Source: Epiperipatus broadwayi (taxonomy: Eukaryota > Onychophora > Udeonychophora > Euonychophora > Peripatidae). From it: 64,000 bases of DNA. The stretch is from NCBI GenBank assembly GCA_028023455.1, contig JAQFVV010006851.1, positions 188,001-252,000 on the forward strand. The letters run 5' to 3'. Position 1 is the stretch's first letter. Each line of letters begins with the position of its first letter. Below the pieces are notes generated by a model. The model saw nothing but the letters and a program-made list of their open reading frames with translations. It was not told the origin of the DNA and searched no databases. Of the stretch, positions 9,985 through 20,340 are shown piece after piece. Both the position numbers and the translations under genes were made by a program.

Positions 9985-11640
9985 AATGTCATTAATTCTG
10001 GATCTGACAGAAAACATTTGTTTCCATAATTATAAATAACTGTTCACACTGATAAGTACTTCCAAATATGAAAATAATTTCATATTCAAGTTTTCTAGTA
10101 TTTTCAAACCTGACAGGTAAATATTTGTAAAAGTCAGGTACATCACCTTCACTCATATTTGTCTTCATAGCTGAATTGTACTGGATCTTAATAATCTCCA
10201 TTTGCATTTAATTAGATACTGATTACATATTTATTTTTAAAAAAATTTAAGAAAACAAAGAAAACTTGACTTCTTAAAAATTGTAAATCTGCAAATCATA
10301 GTTTCAACTACACTTGATTTTTTCATATTTCTTGACATAAAGTGTGTTAAATCTTTATTTTTCTACTGCTTTTCCCAAAAGTCTAGCTTACATTTGAATG
10401 CTTTAAATTGGTCATATATATTTGTAATGATCTGATCCTTTCCTTGAAGTTTTAAATTTAAATCATATAAAGGTTTTTATTATATTAACCATGAAGGATA
10501 AATCTTGCAACCATACTGTGTCAAAAAACAGGCTTGGATCTTGATTTTTAGTTATTAAGAAATGGCATATTTCTTCTTTCGAATTTCACAATTGTTTAAG
10601 AAACTTGAAACATGATAGCAATTGTACCTTAGTATAGTAGTAAAAACTGAAATATTCAATATCTAAATCACTTCGAAAAGCATAGAATTGTTGCTGGTTT
10701 AAGCTTCTAGATCTTATGAAATGATGACTTTTTTTGATAGATGTCAACACATTTTCTATAGTTATTACCTTCATACATAATGCTTTTTGATGTATAAATG
10801 CAATGTATATGATGAATCTTGGATCTGTCAGAAATTTCCCTTTTTTTCAATAATGCTAATAAATCATTGTTTTTGAGTCATGGAAGAAGCACCTCCCACA
10901 ACTATAGAACTTAACTTCAACAGATATACATTATATTTTTGGAGAAGTTCAAAAGCATACTTAAATATATTTCTTTCAGTACTAGTGATCTGCATTAGCA
11001 TTAGTTCCAATAATTCCTCCAAAATATTGAAATCCTTATAGCAGGCATGAAGAAACACAGCTAATTGAGATATACCCTCAATACCCATACTCTTATCACA
11101 AGTAATAGATAAAGCTTCGAAACTATAATTTTCCTTGATCTGAATATTTAAATTGACCATAAAATCAGTAACTATTTTTGAAAATGTATTTTGAAACAAA
11201 GGAATTGCTTGAAAGCCTTTTACATTTTCCAGACAAACAACTTCTTAAACTTTAATTAGACATTCTCCAATGATATCACATTCAGTAAAAAAAAAGAGTC
11301 TTTAGCTATCACTCTGACAAAACATGGCTTGCATTTCCCACCATTTCACTTTCTTGTGTTACTTTAATAAATATGAACTGTTGTTTTTTCAATCCCAATT
11401 TGAACTTTTTCGAATTGCCTCATTAATCCCTCGTAATTAGCATATTTTGATTTATTTTGTTCATAGTGGTGATTAATAGTGTATAACTTTGGTACACTAA
11501 TAACATTATTACATATCAAGCAAATTCAATTTTTTTACTACACAGCAAAAATATTCCAATTTCCACTTTTGTGGAAATTTCGATGTTTTTGGCCAGCAGT
11601 TTTTATTTTCGTTTTACAACCACATGATTACTATACATAC
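9985..11640 (-). pseudogene. hAT transposase pseudogene (BED finger; ZBED/GTF2IRD2-like)
   Basis: Reading 3' to 5' along the plus strand, consecutive frames give one hAT transposase in the right order. Near 11,470-11,530 there is a BED-type finger (CLICN ... HHYE). At 11,199-10,864 a catalytic-core segment runs FEALSITCDKS, then QLAVF, ELLELM and VVGGASSMT, matching the hAT blocks usually reading STD and TDGAPAM. At 10,774-10,586 there is a stretch like CxxHxxALC...NFIRARxLNHRQF...YYTEVRWLS. At about 10,500-10,350 comes LYDLNLKLQGKDQ and KAFKCKLDFWEKQ. At 10,207-9,992 the C-terminal dimerisation block has DFYKYLP and IFGSTYQCEQLF. Stops and frameshifts separate the pieces and several catalytic-region residues are replaced, so it is not functional. 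hAT enzymes are cut-and-paste DNA transposases. I could not define terminal inverted repeats with confidence. Confidence 0.85.
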
Positions 11641-12494
11641 ATTTTGAATGCAAAGGGCTGAAATAAATGAGTAATCATTAACATAAAATAATAGAATAAT
11701 TTAATAAAAATTAATGCATATTTTTAATTAACTAACAGACACTGAATAACTATGTGAAATAATAAGCTAAAGTAAACAAACCTATCTTCTTGTTCTCCAA
11801 AAGCAACATATTTCTTAATATGAACACCAAACAAGTCAGCACAAATCTAATAACATGCTACTGGCATGTGGTAATAGGTATATAATTGAATGTTAAAATA
11901 TATGCTGTGAGTGGAAAGTAGTGCACCTGCGCATAGAAATGAATGCAATTATACCGATTCAGAAGCAATGCAAGTATTATTTTTTGTTTTTTTTTCTTTT
12001 TCCAGTTTATATTTTGGAATATGTGTTAGTTGTTAAGTTAAAAATAAAAAATCGATAATAATTTATATTCAGAAGATTTATTTCAACTTTTTTTTTATTT
12101 ATATTATAAATGCAACAAGCTTGCTCCCTTTAAAGCATTTTTATTGTTTCTGGAAAGATGTCTTTCTTTTTGTCACTTGCGATAACAGCTTGACGTATTT
12201 AACCTAATTTATGTGATATCTCTATGATCCATTTGGGCTATTTTACACACCCTTAGGCATTTCACATCACCCACATGAACATTTCCCAAATCCTTTTTTT
12301 CATAAATAAGGAATAAAAGTTTTAGTTTATGAATATTTTTTATTATGTTACTATTTTTTTTTCCAATTTTATATTAAAGAATGTGTGTTAGCATTTTTAT
12401 ATAAATAGCTTCAGTTAATAGAAAAAAATATTAAAAAATAAAGTCGAAATATTATTAAAAAACATTTGCCAGAAAATTGCTTTTCTTTAAATTA

Positions 12495-12760
12495 ACACTA
12501 ATAAAAAAACACTGGAAGCTTTTTATAGTCATTTAGTTTTAAACATTTCTTACAAACCCATGAAACTGTATAATTGATCAAAAAACTGCTTTTGATACTG
12601 ATAAATAAACGAGTATGATACGAAACTTTTTTTAAAACGTTTTTACATATCATTATATTGGTTACACAGCAAAAATATTTCTTGTGGGCCATATGTGTCC
12701 TGCGGTGCAAGTTTGATATGCTTAGTGTAATGTATATTGAAGTTGATACTATTAATTATA
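12495..12760 (-). mobile_element. Possible end of a non-autonomous hAT element
   Basis: The minus strand near 12,660-12,725 reads CACTAAGCATATCAAACTTG followed by GCACCGCAGG and ATGGCCCACAAG, the style of the subterminal CAAACT...GCGGCCC sequences found at ends of many hAT elements. A 70-codon open frame (12,710-12,498) shares a YFCCV segment with the hAT pseudogene nearby. No partner end was identified, so this is weak. Confidence 0.3.
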
Positions 12761-12799
12761 ATGAAAACTTATTCCTCCGAAATAGTCAGTAGTTAAATA

Positions 12800-13235
12800 T
12801 ATATGTTATTGTTGGACATATTTTTTAAAGCACTAATGAAAGTCGAAGTGAATTTCATCCAAACAATTGGAAGTATATTTTGCATAGTATTTTTTGCAAT
12901 TGTTTATTTTGTTACAATGACTTATTATATAGTAATAATAATATTGGTATGTTGGGTTGGCCTAAAATTAATAGTTCAACCGCAAACAAACTTTCAAAAA
13001 ATTTATTCACTAAGATAGATGCTAATTCTGAAGAATGGGAAATTAATATGGCTGATAAATTTAAAGGATCTAAAGTTAAAGTCTTGGTATTAAGGGAAAA
13101 AACCTATAGTTAGACTAAAGCATTAAAGGCTAAATATGAGGAATTCCAAGCTATGGTTTGAGATCAAATTTATAAAATCTTGAGCAGAATGCCGATAATT
13201 TCAAAAATATATAGCGCTTGTTAAACAAACATTGT
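12800..13235 (+). other. Unassigned open-frame region beside the hammerhead cluster
   Basis: Overlapping open frames occur at 12,803-13,018 and 12,880-13,113. The second reads through a charged stretch (INSSTANKLSKNLF, then NSEEWEINMADKFKGSKVKV) and continues past a stop with KALKAKYEEFQAM, which has protein-like composition. It could be the relic of an element ORF belonging to the adjacent hammerhead units, but I recognise no domain. Confidence 0.25.
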
Positions 13236-13337
13236 GTAATAAAAATACTGAGTAGTACTAATTGCTCTAACAAGCTTTATTGATAAATTCCACAAAAGAA
13301 AGCATTTAAAAATCTCTATCTAGAAACCATCCCCAAT

Positions 13338-13379
13338 CCTCAGATCATGGGTTTCATCCTTTTACCCTCTTCAGTGAGG
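13338..13379 (-). ncRNA. Hammerhead motif A1
   Basis: Minus strand: CCUCA and UGAGG form a perfect 5-bp stem I next to the core. The core CUGAAGA matches CUGANGA exactly. A weakened stem II (GGGU/GGAU around AAA), GAAA, and stem III ending GAUC follow. Stem I can continue beyond an internal loop (ACCCU opposite GGGGAU). Stem II is imperfect compared with unit A3. Confidence 0.7.
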
Positions 13380-13730
13380 TTTCAGGGTAGTTTCAAACAC
13401 TAGATCTAAAAATACCTCCTCAAATCCAACATTTATCTAAAAGTTAACTATTAAGTAGAAAATATGAAATTTTCAGAAACATATATCTTCAAACACATCT
13501 GTCTAATTTAAATCGCTATATGGGGCTGAGAGATTTTCATCTAAACCACATGTTAATAACCTTAGCAATATAACATCACTTAAGACCTAAATGCAAAAAC
13601 TATAAATGGTTAATAAAGTCACATATATCATACGACTTAATTTTTTTAAGCTTGTAAATAAAAATAATGAGCAGTTCTAATTGCTCTAACAAGCTTTATT
13701 GAAAATCTCTATCTAAAAACAAACCCCAAT

Positions 13731-13773
13731 CCTTAGATCACTGGTTTCATGTTTTGGCACACCTAAGTGAGAT
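13731..13773 (-). ncRNA. Hammerhead motif A2 (core degraded)
   Basis: Homologous position to A1 in the next unit. Stem III (ACC-AGU-GAU) and GAAA are kept, but the core reads CUUAGGU, so this copy should be inactive. Confidence 0.6.
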
Positions 13774-14210
13774 GCTAGGGTAAATTAGACACTAGATCTA
13801 AAAATAACAATCCAAAGCCTGCATTTATCTAAAGGTTAATTATTAAATTGAAAATTTGAAAATTTCAGACATCTATATGTCTTCAAACCCAGCTATCTAA
13901 CTTAAATAGCTATATGGGACTGAAAGATCTTTAGCAAACTGCAGATTAATAGCCTTAGCAATATAACACCATTTATGACCTAAAAGTAAAAGCTATAAAT
14001 AGTGGATGAAAATTTAATAACTCATATATCACATAACCCAATTTTTTAAGCCTGTAAATAAAAAATAATATTGCTAAGGTTATATGTAGTTTGGCTGAAG
14101 ATCTGTCAGCTCCATATAGCTGTTAGTTAGAAAGCACTGTGAAAATCAGAGTAATCAATGGATTCCAAAAACCTTGTGCATAAAATCCCCCACCTAGTGC
14201 CTACTCATCA

Positions 14211-14250
14211 CCCCAGACTAGTTTCTGGCTTGTGGTCTTCGTCAGTGATG
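14211..14250 (-). ncRNA. Hammerhead motif B1
   Basis: Minus strand: core CUGACGA is intact, stem II has GCC opposite GAC-type pairing around CACAA, then GAAA, a very short stem III (AC-UA-GU) and a GUC cleavage triplet. Stem I pairs UCA with UGG-type sequence and is partly G-U. Tiny stem III of this kind is known in PLE-associated hammerheads, which may work as dimers. Confidence 0.65.
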
Positions 14251-14663
14251 AACCTTGAATCTGATACACTGCACTTAGATCTTAGGATCTAATACAACTC
14301 TACAGCAGCCACCTTTTATCTCTACTTAACTACAAAAGTATGAGTCTTAAATTGAAAACACTATAATATTTTCAATCAAGCTCATTAGCTTATATAGTCA
14401 TATAGGTCTGAAGTCAGTTCAGTACTTATACATTTGGGTGTGTTTGGTTCTCTAATAACCATATGCACAACTATCCTATTAGGAAGGATTGGTTTTAAGC
14501 TAATAAATATTACATGATCACCATTTCTTATGCTTGCTTATAACTGTTATTAAAACAGGCAAAACTCTTTATACATATTGCCATTCAGTGCAAGCTAGAG
14601 TAATCAATGTATTCCAAACAACTTGTGCAAAAATTCCCCATCTATTGACTACTCACCCTACAT

Positions 14664-14705
14664 CCCTAGACTAGTTTTTTGCTTGTGGCCTTCGTCAGTG
14701 AGGAG
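14664..14705 (-). ncRNA. Hammerhead motif B2 (GAAA changed)
   Basis: Minus strand: core CUGACGA is intact and CUAGUC is kept, but the conserved GAAA reads AAAA, so G12 is lost. Stem I pairs CUCCUCA with UAGGGA. Probably inactive. Confidence 0.6.
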
Positions 14706-14911
14706 CCTTGGATCTGAGAGCACTGCACCTAGATATTAGGATACAATGCAACCCTGTATGTGATTATATAAGCCAATGAGCTTGGATTGAAAATATTACA
14801 GTGTTTTCAATTTAAGACTCATAGTTTTTTAGTTAAGTAGAGATAGAAGGTGGCTGCTTGAGGGTTGCATTAGATCCTAAGATCCAAGTGCAGTGCTCTC
14901 TGATCCAAGAC

Positions 14912-14955
14912 TTCTCACTGACAAAGGACATAATCCGGAAACTTGTTTGGGGATA
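14912..14955 (+). ncRNA. Hammerhead motif B3 (G8 changed)
   Basis: Plus strand: stem I CUUCUCA with UGGGGA, core CUGACAA (G8 to A without the matching change at position 3), stem II GGA/UCC, GAAA, and a cleavage triplet changed to GUU. Probably inactive. Confidence 0.6.
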
Positions 14956-15368
14956 AAGGATGAGTAGTCATTAGATGGGGATTTTATACATAAGCCTTCT
15001 GGCATCCATTGATTATTCTGGCTTGTACTGAGTGGCAATACGTATAGAGAGTTTTTCCTGCTTTAATAACAGTTATAAGCAAGCATAAGAAATAATGACC
15101 ATGTGATGTTTATTGGTTTAAAACTAATCCTGCCTAATAGGATAGTGGTGGCTAAGGTTATTAAAGAACCAAAGACATCAAAATGGATAGATACCGAACT
15201 GATTTCTGACCTATATATGACTATAAAAGCTAATGGGCTTGGATTGAAAATATTATAGGGTTTTCAATTTAAGACTCATAGTTTTGTAGTTAAGTACAGA
15301 TAGAAGGTGGCTCCTGGTTGGTTGTATTAGATCCTAAGATCTATGTGCAGTGCTCTCATATCCAAGGC

Positions 15369-15410
15369 TCCTCACTGATGAAGGTCACAAGCCAGAAACT
15401 AGTCCGGGAT
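15369..15410 (+). ncRNA. Hammerhead motif B4 (core intact)
   Basis: Plus strand: core CUGAUGA, stem II GGU/GCC around CACAA, GAAA, stem III AC-UA-GU, cleavage triplet GUC. Stem I is formed by CCUCA and CGGGA, with one A-C mismatch next to the core. Best-preserved B motif. Confidence 0.7.
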
Positions 15411-15689
15411 ATAGGATGAGTAGGCACTAGATTGGAAATTTTATGCACAAACCTTCTGGCATCCATTGATTACTCTGGATTGCACTGAGTGGCAATGCAT
15501 ATAGATGGTTTTTCCTGTTTAATGATAAGATAGAATAAGATATGGTGATGATGTTATGTTAGTTAGCTGGGTTTGATGACTTTTAGGTGTCTGAAATTTT
15601 CAGATTCTTTTGACTTAATAGTTAACTTTAAGAAAATTGCTGGCTTTGAGTCGATATATTTATATCTAGTGCCTGACACTATCCTAGCG

Positions 15690-15730
15690 TCTCACTGAGG
15701 AGTGTCAAAGCATGAAACCAGTGGTCTAAA
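15690..15730 (+). ncRNA. Hammerhead motif A3 (core intact)
   Basis: Plus strand: core CUGAGGA is exact, stem II GUGU-CAAA-GCAU pairs with G-U wobbles, then GAAA, stem III ACC-AGU-GGU with full pairing, and cleavage triplet GUC. Stem I is reduced because UAAAA replaces the UGAGG seen in A1. All catalytic-core bases are present. Confidence 0.7.
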
Positions 15731-16049
15731 AATTGTGTATGATTTCTACATAGAGATTTTTAAATGCTTTTTGTAGTATTTGTCAATAAAGCTTGTCAGT
15801 GCAGTTAGCACTGCTCATTATTTCTATTTACAAGCTAAAAGAATTGGGTCATATGATATATGACTTTACTTTTTTATTGTGTAGTAAATTTTTGAATTTA
15901 AAGAGGGAGATGAAGTGTTCTTTTCCAGCTTTGCACATGGAATTTAGAAATGAAATTTCAACGTCTATTGGACTACAGAAAAAAGATATCATTAAAAAAA
16001 TTAAGGAGCAAGAAATAGTTTTGATAAAAATAGTGACGAAATAAAAATA

Positions 16050-16680
16050 AAGGATGTGAAAAATGATAAATCTGAAGTTAATGACTTTATAGTTACTGAT
16101 TGCAATGCTGTAATTTAATAAAAATATTGATTTTCATGTCGATGTATATTCTTACAGTAATCATAAATAAGTTGCTTTCAATGAAGAAACATAGTATCCA
16201 GAAGGATAATTTTGACATTAAATATTCTTTAGTAAATCTTAATAAAGATATTGAGCTAGTAGTTTTATTATTTCAATAATAAGAAATAAATATTTAAAAT
16301 AATCAAGTTTCTTTAACAGATAATTATGTCAAAAGTTTATGCAGTAAAGATAAATCGTATGTCGGTAATCATAATAAATATAGAAATTTATGCCTAGAAA
16401 TAAAGTTCTTAAAACCCAAATGTTTTTTTTCTATCATGAAGTATCTAGTCATACTTCTGATATAGTGATTTTGTTCCACGTAGAGCACAGAAAATCTTAA
16501 AATAATTGAATCTATACAAATAATGCATACAATAAAACGTCATAAAAATATATGTGAATATATTATACTTTAATACTTTAGTTGCAGTGCTTATAATTAC
16601 ATTTGATAATTCAAATTGGTCAGTTTTTTTTCAGGAGACAATTCGATTATAAAGTACGCTATGGTTAGTCAAGTACGTTT
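16050..16680. other. AT-rich sequence, no feature recognised
   Basis: Only short frames and no shared repeat were seen here. Confidence 0.4.
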
Positions 16681-16699
16681 TGTTAAGTTTTCATGCATG

Positions 16700-17205
16700 T
16701 TTGTGATGATTGTATTTTAGTTGTATTTATATATTGGACTATTTTCAACAACTAATATAAGTATTGAATATCTTTAGAAAAATGTAACTATTTAAATTAT
16801 TCAAATATATTCTACTCTTAGTAATAGCACACAGGTTAGTATATCCACAGTTTTTCGACAGCTATTATTCTTCCCTCTTCTTCATATGTTGCTGCCCTGA
16901 CAAGTGGCAGTACTATCATGGGAATCAAACCTGGATGACCCACAGCCATGTATTCAAAGGCAACAATCAGTAGAAATATTATATACTTATCTACAAAGTC
17001 TCTTCTGATTTTTCCACACTTGTTCCTAAGAACAAAGTTGATAAGTGGTTTCCATAAATTATGTATCATCACACTAGGTGGACTTATGGAGTTGTTCACC
17101 TTTGTCATGTAAACAGCTTCTTTAATTTTTTTTTTGTATTGCAAGAACACAAATTGATGATTAATTAATCTAAAATACACAGAATGTTTTTAATTGAGCC
17201 TAAAA
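16700..17205 (-). repeat. tRNA-related interspersed repeat (family S), copy 1, inverted
   Basis: The minus strand matches 19,620-20,110 over most of its length, including the translated-looking block WKPLINF and the terminal block ATACTAACCTGTGTGCTATT. On the minus strand it carries a box-B-like AGGTTTGATTCCC, so a tRNA-derived SINE or a composite with a tRNA-like part is plausible. The 114-codon frame here has a matching but diverged frame in the other copy; stops and indels differ, so I treat both as non-coding or decayed. Confidence 0.65.
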
Positions 17206-17389
17206 AGTGAATAAGTTTAGATTCAAATTGGTTAAATGTACTGAAAAATTAAAAATAATGTTAATAACTGAAGAAAAGTATAAGAAAAACATTTAAAAAA
17301 TAGCCAGTAGTAAAACAAAAGAATTTTATTTCAACCAATCTGTATGTCGTTATTCAGTTCTCCAGCTGTCAAAATTATTCACTTTTCTA

Positions 17390-19275
17390 AAAACAGTGAT
17401 CATTTCCAGCACCTTATTTTTATTGTAAAATTTAAAATTTTCCCAATCAAATTTTATAATTCGATAAAGTAATGTAAAATCTTATTTATGAATGTAAAAA
17501 ATTATGATAGATATAATTATTTACTACAAAATCAATTATGAACAGATAAAACATTTTATTTTTATTTCTAGTTTTGTCATTTAGAAACACCTCATATTCA
17601 AATTACAGTTGTCAGCATGAACAACTTGACTTGAAGAATGATCACATTTCCCATGCTTGTTTTTTTTGTAATACTTAAAATTTTTCGAATCAAACTTTAT
17701 ATTTGATAAAGTAATGTAAAATTATTTATGAATGTAAAAAATTATAATAGATATCATTATTTACTTCAAAATATGAAAGTGTACTACATTTCATTTTCTG
17801 TTCTGAATTTGTCGTTTAGAAACATCTAATTACAGTCTGTAACGATAATTGTTTTTTATTACCGATCATTTTTCCAAACATATTTTTCTTGTAATATTTA
17901 AAATTTTTCAAATCAAACTTTATATTTCAATAAAGTAATGTAAAATCTTATTTATGAATGTAAAAAATTATGATATAATTATTTACTTCTAAATATGAAA
18001 GCGTACTACATTTCATTTTTAGTTCTGAATTTGTCATTTAGAAATGCCTAATTATAGTCTGTAGCAATAATTGTTTTTTTATTATTTCTCCAAACATATT
18101 TTTCTTGTAATATTTAAAATTTTTCAAATAAAACTTTATATTTCAATAAAGTAGTGTAAAATCTTATTTATGTATGTAACAAATTAGATATAATTATTTA
18201 CTTTAAAATATGAAAACGTACTACATTTCGTTTTCAGTTCTGAATTTGTCGTTTAGAAACATCTAATTATGGTCTGTAACAATAATTGTTTTTTATTACC
18301 AATCATTTCTCCAAACATATTTTTCTTGTAACATTTAAAATTTTTCCAATCAAACTTTATATTTCGATAAAGTAATGTAAAATCTTATTTATGAATGTAA
18401 AAAATTATAATATAATTATTTACTTCTAAATATGAAAGCGTACTACATTTCATTTTCAGTTCTGAATTTGTCATTTAGAAATGCCTAATTACAGTCTGTA
18501 GCAATAATTATTTTTTTATTATTTCTCCTAATGTATTTTTCTTGTAATATTTAAAATTTTTCAAATAAAACTTTATATTTCAATAAAATAGCGTAAAATC
18601 TTATTTATGTATGTAACAAATTAGATATAATTATTTATTTAAAATATGAAAACGTATAATTTTTTCAGTTCTGAATTTGTCGTTAGAAAATCTAATTATG
18701 GTCTTAAAATAATTGTTTTTTATAAATATTTCTAAACATATTTTTCTTAAATTTAAAATTTTAAATCAAATTTATATTTCGATAAAGAATGTAAATCTTA
18801 TTTATGAATGTAAAAAATATAATATAATTATTTATTCAAATATGAGCGAAATTATTTCAGTCTGAATTTGTCATTTAGAAATAATTAAGTTGTAATAATT
18901 ATTTTTATTATTTCTCCTAATGTATTTTTCGTAATATTTAAAATTTTTAAATAAAATTATATTTCAATAAAATAAAATCTATTTATGTATTAACAAATTA
19001 GATAAATATTGATTTAAAATATGAAAATATAATTTGTTTTAGTGATTGTATTAGAATAATAATAATGTTTTATATATCATTTCTCCAAACGTATTTTTCT
19101 TGTAAAATTTAAAATTTTCCAAATCAAACTTTATATTTCGATAAAGTAATGTAAAATCTTATTTATGAATGTAAAAAATTACAATAAATATATTTATTTA
19201 CTTCAAAATCAATTATGAATGGGTACAATATCTTGGTTTAGTTTCTGACTTTTTCATTTAGAAATGCCTTAAACA
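17390..19275. repeat. Satellite array, unit about 0.22 kb, about 8-9 copies
   Basis: Every 200-245 bp the same block recurs: TTTTTCTTGTAATATTTAAA, then CTTTATATTTC(A/G)ATAAAG, AATGTAAAATCTTATTTATG, and a GTTCTGAATTTGTC(A/G)TTTAGAAA segment. Landmarks of successive copies lie near 17,466, 17,711, 17,935, 18,150, 18,371, 18,589, 18,789, 18,965 and 19,146. Neighbouring copies alternate between two subtypes (GTAGCAATAATT with TTATTATTTCTC, versus GTAACAATAATT with TTATTACC), suggesting a higher-order dimer. Copies at about 18,650-19,075 are unusually rich in small deletions. Confidence 0.85.
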
Positions 19276-19619
19276 CAATTTTCAGATCTGGCAGGCATCC
19301 AATCAGAGTAAGAGACTGGTCTGAGCACCAATAGCCATCAAAGAAAAATGTTTTTTTTTTCAAAATATAATGCTATGTGGGTATTTTTAGAACTACAATT
19401 TTAAATTTTAAATTTCCTATAAAATAAACCTAAAATGAAGAAATTGTGACCAAAATTGACCAAGAGATGGCACATGCTATATCCAAAAAGCATAAATAGC
19501 ATTTTGGCCAAGTAAACAAGCAACAGCATCTAAATATAAATAACATATAATGGGTTAAAAGAGAAAAACAGATATGACTAAGATAGCAAACTATGTGTAT
19601 ACCAATGGTCATATGTTTA

Positions 19620-20110
19620 ATTGGAAAATTACAAAAATATTGATTAAAAAATGTTTAGAGAGGAAAAGGTACAAAGAAGAAAATTTAAAGAAGTTACTCT
19701 CATAAAAATGATGAACAATCTCATAATTCAACCCAGTATGACTATATATAATGTATGGAAACCACTAATCAACTTTGCTCTTAGAAAAAAGTGGACAAAT
19801 CAGGAGGAATCTCATATATATTTATATAATATTTTTATTGACTGTTATCTTTGGCAAAATGGTTCAGTTGGTTAAAGCATCAGTTTGAAATTGCATATTC
19901 AAAATTCTATGTATCTAGAACATATTATCATGCTAGTATTAGCACAGGTCAGACAAGGAATGTCTGAAAAAGAGAGGAGAAAATTTCCTGAAACAGTGTG
20001 CATATACTAACCTGTGTGCTATTACTAACAGTTGAATGTACTTGGAATATATAAATTAAATTTTTTTTTTAAAAAAATATTCATGAAAATAGTCCAATAT
20101 GGATATATAA
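19620..20110 (+). repeat. tRNA-related interspersed repeat (family S), copy 2
   Basis: Inverted relative to 16,700-17,205. It contains TGGTTCAGTTGGTTAAAGC, a good tRNA D-arm/box-A-like sequence, followed by a weaker ATTCAAAATTC at the box-B distance. Shared end block: ATACTAACCTGTGTGCTATT. The 74-codon frame inside (19,651-19,875) aligns with part of the frame in the other copy but is unlikely to be a gene. Confidence 0.65.
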
Positions 20111-20234
20111 TTTAGAAAAGTTATTTTCCAATAAAATTAATAAAGATAGTACTTGTGTAGATTACCTTAATCTTGTGTTATTTTCAATGAATCAGAATTT
20201 CCAAAATATTTGCAATAGTGAACAAGATGGGTCA

Positions 20235-20270
20235 TATATATATATATATATATATATACCTATAATTTAG

Positions 20271-20314
<44 letters not shown>

Positions 20315-20340
20315 GTAACTAAATTATAGGTGATCAAAGG
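20235..20340. repeat. (AT)n with palindromic flanks at the start of T copy 1
   Basis: CCTATAATTTAGTTA, then a long AT tract, then TAACTAAATTATAGG. The first bases of the T repeat are present inverted on the other side of the AT tract. Confidence 0.85.

Larger units (their letters stand above)
13237..15870. mobile_element. Palindromic cluster of hammerhead-bearing repeat units (A A B B | B B A)
   Basis: Two unit types, A and B, are arranged head-to-tail on the minus strand (A1 13,237-13,660; A2 13,666-14,068; B1 and B2 about 14,130-14,757). They are followed by the same types on the plus strand (B3 14,758 to about 15,060; B4 about 15,060-15,490; A3 about 15,520-15,870). The switch point is near 14,757. 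A short reversed scrap of unit A sits at 14,068-14,130. Each unit carries one hammerhead-type motif; A units end in AAGCTTGTAAATAAAAATAA-like sequence and begin next to CTAACAAGCTTTATTGA. Tandem units of 0.4-0.5 kb with type I hammerheads are typical of PLE pseudo-LTRs and of retrozyme-like elements. No RT or endonuclease lies inside. Confidence 0.8.

Noticed and set aside
13237-14068. CRISPR-like or simple satellite reading of the A units
   Set aside because: Only two direct units of about 0.4 kb occur, with inverted partners downstream. The hammerhead folds and palindromic order explain the repetition better.
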